Positions 1 through 5,619 of a stretch of DNA of 5,619 nucleotides are shown here, in pieces. The stretch is from Roseburia sp. (lineage in GTDB: Bacteria > Bacillota > Clostridia > Lachnospirales > Lachnospiraceae). Both the position numbers and the translations under genes were made by a program. The stretch is from positions 1 through 5,619 of the forward strand of contig JAGAIK010000324.1 of assembly GCA_017626625.1 (NCBI GenBank), written 5' to 3'. Numbering within the stretch: the stretch's first letter is position 1; each line of letters starts with the position of its first letter. Below the pieces are notes generated by a model. It ran no database searches and had not been told where the DNA came from. It was given only the letters and a program-made list of their open reading frames with translations.

Positions 1-2
1 AG

Positions 3-776
3 CTGACCTTTACTTATACGGACCGTATGGGAGAGTCGGAAGAGGTTGCCCTGTCGGAGATTGCAGATTTTGAGGAGGGCAGTGCCTTAAATACCATTTA
101 CAGAGATTCCCAGAACCGTTATATCAGCGTTTCCGCAGGCATTGACGAGGAGCACAATGTAACGCTGGTAAGCAACGAGATACAGAAGGAACTGGAAAAA
201 TTAGAGCTGCCGGAGGGCTATTCCGTAGCCATGACCGGAGAGGACGAGATGATTAATGAGGCGATGGACCAGTTGTATCTGATGCTTCTGCTGGCAGTTA
301 TCTTTATTTACCTGATTATGGTGGCGCAGTTTCAGTCCTTCCTGTCGCCCTTCATCATTATGTTTACCATTCCGCTGGCGTTTACCGGAGGCTTTTTCGC
401 CCTGTTTTTCACGGGAAAAGAGGTCAGCGTTATCGCCATGATAGGATTTGTCATGTTAGCGGGTATTATCGTAAATAACGGTATCGTTATGGTGGACTAT
501 ATCAATCAGCTCCGCAGGGAGGGAATGGAGAAGCGGGAGGCGATTATAGAGGCAGGTAAGACCAGACTCCGCCCAATCCTTATGACAGCGCTTACCACCA
601 TCCTTTCCATGTCCACCATGGCGTTAGGGCTTGGAGGCGGCTCGGAAATGATGCAGCCCATGGCGATTGTCACGGAGGGCGGATTGATTTACGGTACGCT
701 GCTGACGCTGATTGTGGTGCCATGTATTTATGACTTGTTCACCAGTAATAAGAGTATGGTGGAAGAGGAATTGTAA
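3..776 (+). CDS. RND-family efflux permease, C-terminal part (5'-truncated by window edge)
   Basis: This is the last ~257 codons of an inner-membrane RND (AcrB/SwrC-like) transporter, which exports hydrophobic compounds using the proton gradient. The frame is open from base 3, before the ATG at 27, so that ATG is internal and the true start lies upstream of the window. The first ~85 codons look like the end of the second extracytoplasmic porter loop. Five hydrophobic segments follow, matching TM8-TM12 of the family, at about nt 273-326, 351-410, 426-494, 573-632 and 663-731. The TM10 signature VNNGIVMVDYI (nt 471-503) and the following RLRPILMTALTTILSM are characteristic RND motifs. Where AcrB has Lys940 in TM10 this protein has Asn (nt 474-476), as is common in SwrC-type Gram-positive members. 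The end is a normal TAA after a short acidic tail. Substrate is unknown. The partner adaptor or regulator genes, if any, would be upstream. Family assignment is firm; the subfamily is inferred. Confidence 0.93.
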   Translation: MTFTYTDRMGESEEVALSEIADFEEGSALNTIYRDSQNRYISVSAGIDEEHNVTLVSNEIQKELEKLELPEGYSVAMTGEDEMINEAMDQLYLMLLLAVIFIYLIMVAQFQSFLSPFIIMFTIPLAFTGGFFALFFTGKEVSVIAMIGFVMLAGIIVNNGIVMVDYINQLRREGMEKREAIIEAGKTRLRPILMTALTTILSMSTMALGLGGGSEMMQPMAIVTEGGLIYGTLLTLIVVPCIYDLFTSNKSMVEEEL

Positions 777-806
777 GAGGTGCATTCCCGCACCCGAAAA
801 AAACAG

Positions 807-835
807 TTGACAAATAAAAAAACCGCACGTATGAT
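807..835 (+). promoter_or_regulatory. SigA-type promoter of the valS leader
   Basis: A perfect -35 box TTGACA (807-812) is separated by 17 bp from a -10 box TATGAT (830-835), one mismatch from consensus. The start of transcription would be near 842, just ahead of the first paired bases of T-box Stem I (856). The spacing and position fit a housekeeping promoter driving the riboswitch and valS. Confidence 0.85.
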
Positions 836-841
836 AATAGC

Positions 842-1138
842 AATAAGAAACCAAAGGTAATGAGAAAGAGGAGTACACATGCACACTTGCCAGAGAGGAA
901 GTCCCGTCGGCTGAAAGGATTTCCGAAGAAAGACATGTGGAAGGTAGCTTTTGAACCGGAATACAGAGAAAGCCAGTGGGAGACACAGGCAAAAGTATTC
1001 CCGCCCGGTTCCCGTTAGCGAACCGCCTGCTAAGCGTAAGCGCGCCGGCAGGACAAAGGTCAGTTTTACTGACGAACAAAGGTGGTACCGCGATACATTC
1101 GCCCTTTGCACTCCGCAGGGAGTGCAGGGGGCGTTTTT
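842..1138 (+). promoter_or_regulatory. T-box riboswitch (tRNA-Val sensing leader of valS)
   Basis: This is a transcriptional T-box leader that reads the charging state of tRNA-Val. Stem I starts with a GGT/ACC base pairing (856-858 with 955-957) and a GA kink-turn-like motif, then AAAG/CTTT (865-868 with 948-951). The AGTA of the loop E motif is at 872-875, followed by CACATG/CATGTG (876-881 with 934-939). The GAA at 940-942 precedes the specifier GTA (944-946), a valine codon, followed by the expected purine (G947). The distal part has the conserved AGAGAG (892-897), the helix 897-904 with 917-924, and a GGCTGAAAG terminal motif (909-917). Hairpins at 1006-1025 and 1026-1052 occupy the Stem II region. 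A 6-bp Stem III is at 1059-1064/1068-1073. The antiterminator pairs 1078-1082 with 1103-1107 and 1090-1092 with 1100-1102, leaving the 7-nt bulge TGGTACC (1083-1089). Its TGGT can pair with the ACCA end of uncharged tRNA-Val. The structure was derived by eye, not by folding software. Confidence 0.96.
1100..1138 (+). terminator. T-box-controlled intrinsic terminator
   Basis: A 15-bp stem pairs 1100-1114 with 1119-1133 (two G-U pairs) around a GCAG loop and is followed directly by TTTTT (1134-1138). Its 5' arm shares bases 1100-1107 with the 3' side of the T-box antiterminator, so the two structures exclude each other. The expected outcome is termination when tRNA-Val is charged and read-through into valS when it is not. 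Confidence 0.95.
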
Positions 1139-1158
1139 AATGAAAAGGAGAAACGATT

Positions 1159-3822
1159 ATGTGCCAGAATTGCAGCAAAGAATTAGCCAAGACCTACGAC
1201 CCGAAAAGCATTGAGGACCGTCTGTACAAAAAATGGGAGGATAACGGTTACTTCCACGCAGAAGCAGACCGCAGCAAGAAACCATTTACCATCGTGATGC
1301 CGCCGCCAAACATCACCGGACAGCTTCACATGGGACATGCCTTAGACAATACCATGCAGGATATTTTGACCCGCTATAAGAGAATGCAGGGATACAATGC
1401 ACTGTGGCAGCCGGGAACGGACCACGCTTCCATCGCTACCGAGGTAAAAGTCATTGAGAACCTGAAAGCCCAGGGCATCGACAAGCGCGACCTTGGCAGA
1501 GAGGGCTTTTTGGAGAAATGCTGGGAGTGGAAAAAAGAGTACGGCGGCCGTATCATCAAACAGTTAAAGAAAATGGGCTCTTCCGCAGACTGGGAGAGGG
1601 AACGCTTTACCATGGACAAGGGCTGCTCCGACGCCGTGCTGGAGGTATTTGTAAAATTATACGAGAAAGGCATGATTTATAAGGGCTCCCGTATCGTCAA
1701 CTGGTGTCCGGTATGTAAGACTTCCATTTCCGACGCTGAAGTGGAGCATGAGGAGCAGGACGGCTTTTTCTGGCACATCAACTATCCGGTTGTGGGAGAA
1801 GAGGGCAGATTTGTGGAAATTGCCACCACAAGACCGGAGACGCTTTTCGGAGATACCGCCGTTGCAGTCAATCCGGAGGACGAGAGATACAAGGATATCG
1901 TGGGAAAAATGTTGAAGCTGCCGATGACAGACCGGGAAATTCCTGTGATTGCAGATGCCTATGTAGACAAAGAGTTTGGAACCGGATGTGTGAAAATTAC
2001 TCCCGCCCATGACCCTAACGACTTTGAGGTGGGAAAACGCCATAATTTAGAGGAAATCACCGTTATCAATGACGATGCCACCATGAACGCCTATGCGGGA
2101 AAATATGAGGGCATGGACCGCTATGAGTGCAGAAAAGCGCTGGTTGCAGATTTAGAGGCGCAGGGGCTTTTGGTAAAGGTAGAGCCCCACTCCCATAATG
2201 TAGGAACCCATGACCGCTGCGGCACCACGGTGGAGCCGATGGTAAAACAGCAGTGGTTTGTAAAAATGGACGAGCTGATTAAGCCTGCGGTAGAGGCAGT
2301 GAAAAGCGGGGAAATCAAGCTTCTTCCGAAACGTATGGAGAAAACCTATTTCAACTGGACGGACAATATCCGCGACTGGTGTATTTCGAGACAGCTCTGG
2401 TGGGGACACCGGATTCCGGCTTACTACTGCCCGGACTGTGGTGAGATGGTGGTTGCCAAAGAGGCTCCGGCAAAATGTCCGAAATGCGGCTGTGACCATA
2501 TGGAGCAGGACCCGGATACCTTAGACACCTGGTTTTCCTCCGCACTGTGGCCTTTCTCTACTCTGGGCTGGCCACAAAAAACAGAAGATTTGGATTACTT
2601 CTACCCCACAGATGTGCTGGTGACGGGATATGATATTATTTTCTTCTGGGTTATCCGAATGATTTTCTCCGGCTACGAGCAGACGGGAAAAGCGCCGTTC
2701 CATACGGTACTGTTCCACGGACTGGTGCGTGATTCCCAGGGACGGAAAATGAGCAAATCCCTTGGCAACGGAATTGACCCCTTGGAGGTGATTGACAAAT
2801 ACGGCGCTGACGCCCTGCGTCTCACCTTAATCACCGGAAATGCACCGGGAAATGATATGCGTTTCTACTGGGAGAGAGTGGAGGCGTCAAGAAACTTTGC
2901 CAACAAGGTATGGAATGCGTCCCGTTTCATTTTGATGAACCTGGAGGGGGCAGAAATTACAGAACCGTCCATGGAGGAGCTGAAGCCTGCGGATAAATGG
3001 ATTTTGTCCAAGGTAAATACCCTGGCGAAGGACGTAACCGAAAACATGGATAAATACGAGATGGGGATTGCGGTACAGAAGGTCTATGACTTTATCTGGG
3101 ATGAGTTCTGCGACTGGTACATTGAGATTACCAAGACCCGTACCTATAAGAAAGAAAATGACCCTGCATCCGCAAATGCAGCCTTCTGGACATTAAAGAC
3201 CGTATTGACTGAGGCACTTAAGCTGCTGCACCCCTTCATGCCGTTTATCACCGAGGAAATTTTCTGCACCCTGCATCCGGAAGAGGACACCATCATGCTG
3301 GCAAAATGGCCGGAATACAAAGAAGAGTGGAGTTTTGAGGCAGAGGAAGAAATGTTAGAGCACTGCAAGGACCTGGTAAAGGGAGTCCGCAATGCCCGCA
3401 CCGAGATGGACGTTCCGCCTTCGAGAAAAGCGAAAATCTTCATCGTGGCGGAGGATGCCGCCCTGCGTGACACCTTTGCACTGAATAAAGAAGCTTATCA
3501 GAATCTTGCATCAGCTTCCGAAGTGGCAGTACAGGCGGATAAGACAGGAATCGGCGAGGATGCGGTATCCGTAGTGATTCCGGGGGCAACCCTTTACCTG
3601 CCGTTAGAGGATTTGGTGGACTTTGAAAAAGAAAAGGAACGCCTCTTAAAGGAGCAGGCGCGCTTAGAGAAAGAGCTTGCCCGTTCGAAGGGAATGCTTT
3701 CCAATGAGAAATTCTTAAGCAAGGCGCCGGAGGCAAAGGTACAGGAGGAAAAAGAAAAGTTAGCCGGCTATGAGCAGATGATGGTACAGGTAAAAGAACG
3801 TCTTGCCCAGATGAACAAATAA
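1159..3822 (+). CDS. valS: Valyl-tRNA synthetase (valine--tRNA ligase)
   Basis: This cytoplasmic class I aminoacyl-tRNA synthetase joins valine to tRNA-Val using ATP. It is 887 residues, full length for bacterial ValRS (about 880). The N-terminal catalytic half carries PPPNITGQLHMGH, with the HIGH-type motif HMGH at residues 57-60. The CP1 editing domain, which removes mischarged threonine, contains TTRPETLFGD (223-232) and HDPNDF (284-289). Cysteine pairs C183/C186, C424/C427 and C440/C443 look like zinc-binding knuckles of the connective regions. DTWFSSALWP (456-465) and the second catalytic motif KMSKS (530-534) follow. An anticodon-binding helical domain spans roughly 605-760, and a Lys/Glu-rich coiled coil forms the tRNA-binding arm at about 820-887. 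AAGGAG (1145-1150) lies 8 nt before the ATG, which supports this start. The leader is a valine T-box, in agreement with the product. The start codes for MCQNC before the usual SKELAKTYDP, a slightly unusual N-terminus. No frameshift or missing motif was seen. Confidence 0.99.
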   Translation: MCQNCSKELAKTYDPKSIEDRLYKKWEDNGYFHAEADRSKKPFTIVMPPPNITGQLHMGHALDNTMQDILTRYKRMQGYNALWQPGTDHASIATEVKVIENLKAQGIDKRDLGREGFLEKCWEWKKEYGGRIIKQLKKMGSSADWERERFTMDKGCSDAVLEVFVKLYEKGMIYKGSRIVNWCPVCKTSISDAEVEHEEQDGFFWHINYPVVGEEGRFVEIATTRPETLFGDTAVAVNPEDERYKDIVGKMLKLPMTDREIPVIADAYVDKEFGTGCVKITPAHDPNDFEVGKRHNLEEITVINDDATMNAYAGKYEGMDRYECRKALVADLEAQGLLVKVEPHSHNVGTHDRCGTTVEPMVKQQWFVKMDELIKPAVEAVKSGEIKLLPKRMEKTYFNWTDNIRDWCISRQLWWGHRIPAYYCPDCGEMVVAKEAPAKCPKCGCDHMEQDPDTLDTWFSSALWPFSTLGWPQKTEDLDYFYPTDVLVTGYDIIFFWVIRMIFSGYEQTGKAPFHTVLFHGLVRDSQGRKMSKSLGNGIDPLEVIDKYGADALRLTLITGNAPGNDMRFYWERVEASRNFANKVWNASRFILMNLEGAEITEPSMEELKPADKWILSKVNTLAKDVTENMDKYEMGIAVQKVYDFIWDEFCDWYIEITKTRTYKKENDPASANAAFWTLKTVLTEALKLLHPFMPFITEEIFCTLHPEEDTIMLAKWPEYKEEWSFEAEEEMLEHCKDLVKGVRNARTEMDVPPSRKAKIFIVAEDAALRDTFALNKEAYQNLASASEVAVQADKTGIGEDAVSVVIPGATLYLPLEDLVDFEKEKERLLKEQARLEKELARSKGMLSNEKFLSKAPEAKVQEEKEKLAGYEQMMVQVKERLAQMNK

Positions 3823-3867
3823 TCGGTGAAAATTTTAACAAAATCTGAACGGGAACAAAGATTTCAC

Positions 3868-3896
3868 TTGAAAAAGGCACGGACTGCTAGTATTAT
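3868..3896 (+). promoter_or_regulatory. SigA-type promoter of the FapA-family gene
   Basis: TTGAAA (3868-3873) and TATTAT (3891-3896) are spaced by exactly 17 bp, each box one mismatch from consensus. Transcription would begin near 3903, giving a 5' leader of about 70 nt before the gene. No SigD-type flagellar promoter (TAAA with a GCCGATAA-like box) was recognised here. Confidence 0.7.
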
Positions 3897-3928
3897 AGAA
3901 TGTAGGAATATGTTTTTTATTGTGAGTA

Positions 3929-3938
3929 AGTGTACACT
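3929..3938 (+). repeat. 10-bp perfect palindrome in the fapA 5' leader
   Basis: AGTGTACACT is its own reverse complement and does not extend further. It lies about 26 bp downstream of the predicted transcription start and 33 bp upstream of the gene, a position where a dimeric repressor could block elongation. No regulator can be named, and a 10-bp palindrome can arise by chance. Confidence 0.4.
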
Positions 3939-3961
3939 ATAGTTGATGGAGAATAGATATA

Positions 3962-3967
3962 GGGAGC
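3962..3967 (+). promoter_or_regulatory. Shine-Dalgarno site deciding the fapA start
   Basis: GGGAGC (GGAG at 3963-3966) is the only Shine-Dalgarno-like stretch near the gene. It sits 4 nt before the ATG at 3971 and 10 nt before the in-frame ATG at 3977. The usual spacing of about 5-10 nt makes the second ATG at least as likely, which would shorten the product by two residues. Confidence 0.6.
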
Positions 3968-3970
3968 ACG

Positions 3971-5374
3971 ATGGCTATGGCAACTTTACCAAAGGAAAAA
4001 CCGATTGTAAGAATTTCATTGGATGAGATGGAGGCATATATGCTGCTTCCGATGCCGGAAGAAGGGGAAGAGTATACGGTTCCGTTTTTGATGCAGGCAT
4101 TGAGCGAACGAGGCGTCAATGCCGGAGTGGATCAGGAGCAGATTGCCCGGATGGTTGCGGAAGAGGTATATGAGCGGGAGATTCCTGTGGCAAAGGGGAT
4201 AGAGGCAGTGGACGGTGTGGACGGATATTATGAATATAAATTCAGCACCAGCTTTGACAATAAGCCCCAGGTGCTCCCGGACGGTTCCGTAGACTACTGG
4301 TCCGTACATTCCATCGAGTCCGTGGTGGAGGGACAGATTATCGCTGTGTATCACCCGCCCGTCCCAGGTTCGGACGGTATCAATGTAAAAGGGAAGCCGC
4401 TTCAGGCGAAAAAGGGCAGGGATCAGCTCCCCATCAAGGGCAAGGGCTTTGAACGCCAGCCGGACAATATCACCTATATAGCGTCCATGGATGGAAAGAT
4501 TGAGATGCAGAACGACCGTATTCTGATACTTCCGGTCTATGAGATTTCCGGCAACGCAGAGATTAGCCTGGGAAATATTGATTTCCGCGGTGATGTGGTG
4601 ATTCACGGCGGCGTGGAGAGCGGCGTCAGTATCCGGGCAACCGGCAGCGTCACCATTGACGGTGTGGTGGAGGCATGCAGCATAGAAGCGGGAAAAGATA
4701 TTATCTTAAGAAGCGGTATGTTAGGCGGAAACAAGGCCTCCGTCAAGACCAAGGGCAATATTACAGCAAAGTTTTTTGAATTTACCAAAATTGACTGCGA
4801 CGGTGATTTGCAGGCAGATGTCATGATGGACTGCAATGTAAACTGTCAGGGAAAAGTCATTATGAACGGTTCAAGGGGCAGCATCATCGGCGGTGAAGTT
4901 CATGCCATTCAGGGCGTAGAGGTCACCAGTCTTGGCAATGACGCCGAGAAAAAGACGGAGATTACCGTAGGTGCCAGCGGAGATGTATACAGCAGGCTTC
5001 GTGTTCTTGAGAAGAAAATCGAAGCGACCGCAACGAATTTGCAGAAAATTGAGGGCGGCTTAAGGCAGTTTGATGCTTTAGAGTCTGAGCGCGGCGTTAG
5101 CTATGCCAACGACCCAAGACGTATGCAGCTGCTCCGCATCAAAATCCGGGATACGGCAGTCCTCGCCAGTGACAGAGAAGAAGAAAAGAAGCTGCGCCGT
5201 CTGGTGGAGCGCTCGAGAGGTGCCTGTGTTTCCGTCCTCAAGGAGGTATATCCCGGCGTCATTATCCGCATTGAGGATTTGCGGTTTGACCTTCGGAATG
5301 TGGGCAAATCCGTGGAATTTTACAAGCTCAGTGATAAAATTTCAACCCGTCCCTGCTATCAGGGTGTCGAATAG
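3971..5374 (+). CDS. FapA family protein (DUF342)
   Basis: This is a 467-residue soluble protein of the FapA/DUF342 family. It has no signal peptide or membrane segment. An N-terminal FapA-type domain lies at about residues 10-75 (KPIVRISLDEMEAYMLLPMP and following). The DUF342 core then starts with DGYYEYKFSTSF and contains the family hallmark HPPVPGSDGINVKGKPL (128-144) and DGKIEM. A Gly/Val/Ile-rich repeat section at about 195-340 reads as short beta strands (GNIDFRGDVVIHGGVESG, then GSVTIDGVV, GKDIILRSG, KGNITAKFF, DGDLQADVM, QGKVIMNGS). This suggests a right-handed beta-helix like that of bactofilins. A charged, probably coiled-coil segment spans about 341-415, ending in a small C-terminal beta region. 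The family name comes from a flagellar assembly protein in Vibrio, but many Clostridia carry it without that context, and no flagellar gene is visible here. Its cellular role is therefore unknown. It has its own promoter and terminator, so it is probably monocistronic. The start at 3977 is an alternative. Confidence 0.9.
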   Translation: MAMATLPKEKPIVRISLDEMEAYMLLPMPEEGEEYTVPFLMQALSERGVNAGVDQEQIARMVAEEVYEREIPVAKGIEAVDGVDGYYEYKFSTSFDNKPQVLPDGSVDYWSVHSIESVVEGQIIAVYHPPVPGSDGINVKGKPLQAKKGRDQLPIKGKGFERQPDNITYIASMDGKIEMQNDRILILPVYEISGNAEISLGNIDFRGDVVIHGGVESGVSIRATGSVTIDGVVEACSIEAGKDIILRSGMLGGNKASVKTKGNITAKFFEFTKIDCDGDLQADVMMDCNVNCQGKVIMNGSRGSIIGGEVHAIQGVEVTSLGNDAEKKTEITVGASGDVYSRLRVLEKKIEATATNLQKIEGGLRQFDALESERGVSYANDPRRMQLLRIKIRDTAVLASDREEEKKLRRLVERSRGACVSVLKEVYPGVIIRIEDLRFDLRNVGKSVEFYKLSDKISTRPCYQGVE

Positions 5375-5430
5375 GGATTGATTTTGCGATAAGAAAAGAA
5401 AAACTTAAGAGAAATTTACGTGATTTTAAG

Positions 5431-5479
5431 CACCACTATATTATACTGGGTAAGGAAAATAATATAGTGGTGTTTTTTT
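5431..5479 (+). terminator. Intrinsic terminator after the FapA-family gene
   Basis: Bases 5431-5444 and 5459-5472 form a perfect 14-bp stem (CACCACTATATTAT and its complement) around a 14-nt loop, followed by seven T (5473-5479). The base of the stem is GC-richer than the top. The complementary strand lacks a comparable T run, so it acts mainly on + strand transcripts. It lies 57 bp after the fapA stop codon. Confidence 0.93.
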
Positions 5480-5513
5480 GTACGCAGATGTGCAGGACAC
5501 CATTTCGTACAAA
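5477..5513 (+). repeat. Inverted repeat between the fapA terminator and the last gene
   Basis: TTTGTACG (5477-5484) and CGTACAAA (5506-5513) are perfect 8-bp inverted arms separated by 21 nt. The intervening bases can form a small inner pairing (GTG 5490-5492 with CAC 5498-5500). It overlaps the end of the terminator T tract. It could be an operator for the next gene or an RNA hairpin; nothing in the sequence tells which. Confidence 0.4.
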
Positions 5514-5567
5514 TCCGGCACAGGCGGGCAGAAACACAGTCCGGTATAAATAAGAAGAGGTAGAACG

Positions 5568-5619
5568 ATGATAAATTTTGAAGAAGAATTAAAGAATTTT
5601 AAACCGAGTTTAGAGGTAG
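5568..5619 (+). CDS. Start of an unrecognised gene (3'-truncated by window edge)
   Basis: An ATG at 5568 opens a frame that stays open to the end of the window, coding for MINFEEELKNFKPSLEV. AGAGG (5556-5560) lies 7 nt upstream, a good ribosome binding site. Only 17 residues are visible. They are charged and probably helical, with no signal peptide or membrane segment. I do not recognise the family and assign no function. It follows a strong terminator, so it should have its own promoter. A TATAAA box is present at 5545-5550, but it is only 17 bp from the ATG, overlaps the space needed for a leader, and has no clear -35 partner. Confidence 0.7.
   Translation, partial: MINFEEELKNFKPSLEV

Noticed and set aside
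779..797. Small hairpin after the RND gene as an intrinsic terminator
   Set aside because: It has only 5 bp of stem and is followed by an A run, not a T run, so it does not fit a + strand terminator.
624..1111. Overlapping minus-strand open frames of up to 151 residues
   Set aside because: They overlap the RND coding end, the promoter and the T-box on the other strand, lack ribosome binding sites and show no recognisable family.
951..1214. An 87-residue + strand open frame starting with TTG inside the T-box leader
   Set aside because: It lies wholly across structured leader RNA and the valS start, has no RBS, and its amino acid sequence reflects the T-box bases rather than a protein family.
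3440..3880. A 146-residue minus-strand open frame antisense to the end of valS
   Set aside because: It is proline- and serine-rich shadow sequence of the ValRS coiled coil and would begin in the promoter region of the next gene.
4016..4606. A 196-residue minus-strand open frame antisense to the FapA-family gene
   Set aside because: The + strand frame has clear DUF342 homology along this whole stretch; the antisense frame shows low-complexity His/Leu/Ile content and no known motif.
5103..5381. A 92-residue + strand open frame in another frame within the FapA-family gene
   Set aside because: It is fully nested in a well-supported coding region, has no RBS and no family resemblance.
5522..5550. 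SigA promoter for the last gene using TATAAA at 5545-5550
   Set aside because: No -35-like sequence exists 16-18 bp upstream (the region reads GC-rich), and the transcription start would fall almost on the RBS.
1..5619. CRISPR arrays, insertion sequences, tRNA or rRNA genes
   Set aside because: No regularly spaced repeats, transposase-like frames, terminal inverted repeats or tRNA-like folds were seen on either strand.

Overview
The window looks like an ordinary chromosomal stretch from a Gram-positive anaerobe of the class Clostridia, most likely a Lachnospiraceae member. This rests on four things: a valine T-box leader in front of valS, strong purine-rich Shine-Dalgarno sites, SigA-type promoters with 17-bp spacers, and a stand-alone FapA/DUF342 protein. 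The genus cannot be fixed from the sequence alone. All supported genes are on the + strand.

Layout. Bases 3-776 hold the C-terminal part of an RND-family efflux permease whose start lies upstream of the window. Bases 777-1158 contain no protein gene. They hold a near-consensus promoter (807-835) and a complete T-box riboswitch (about 842-1138). Its parts can all be placed: Stem I with a GUA valine specifier, two middle hairpins, a Stem III hairpin, the UGGU-containing antiterminator bulge, and a competing 15-bp terminator followed by T5. Valyl-tRNA synthetase (valS) follows at 1159-3822. A 148-bp gap contains a promoter and a 10-bp palindrome and leads into a FapA-family (DUF342) gene at 3971-5374. 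A 14-bp hairpin with a T7 tract (5431-5479) ends that transcript. The last ~140 bases hold an inverted repeat, an RBS and the first 17 codons of an unrecognised gene that runs off the window (5568-5619).

How the parts relate. The genes look like four separate transcription units rather than one operon. valS is under tRNA feedback: uncharged tRNA-Val should stabilise the antiterminator and allow valS transcription. No convincing terminator was seen between the RND gene and the valS leader, or between valS and fapA, so some read-through is possible. In the first case the T-box terminator could also stop RND transcripts.

I found no evidence of a previously undescribed system. There is no CRISPR array, mobile element, toxin-antitoxin pair or defence gene. 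The items most worth a second look are the fully mappable T-box, the palindrome in the fapA 5' region, the inverted repeat before the last gene, and the FapA homologue with no flagellar gene in view.
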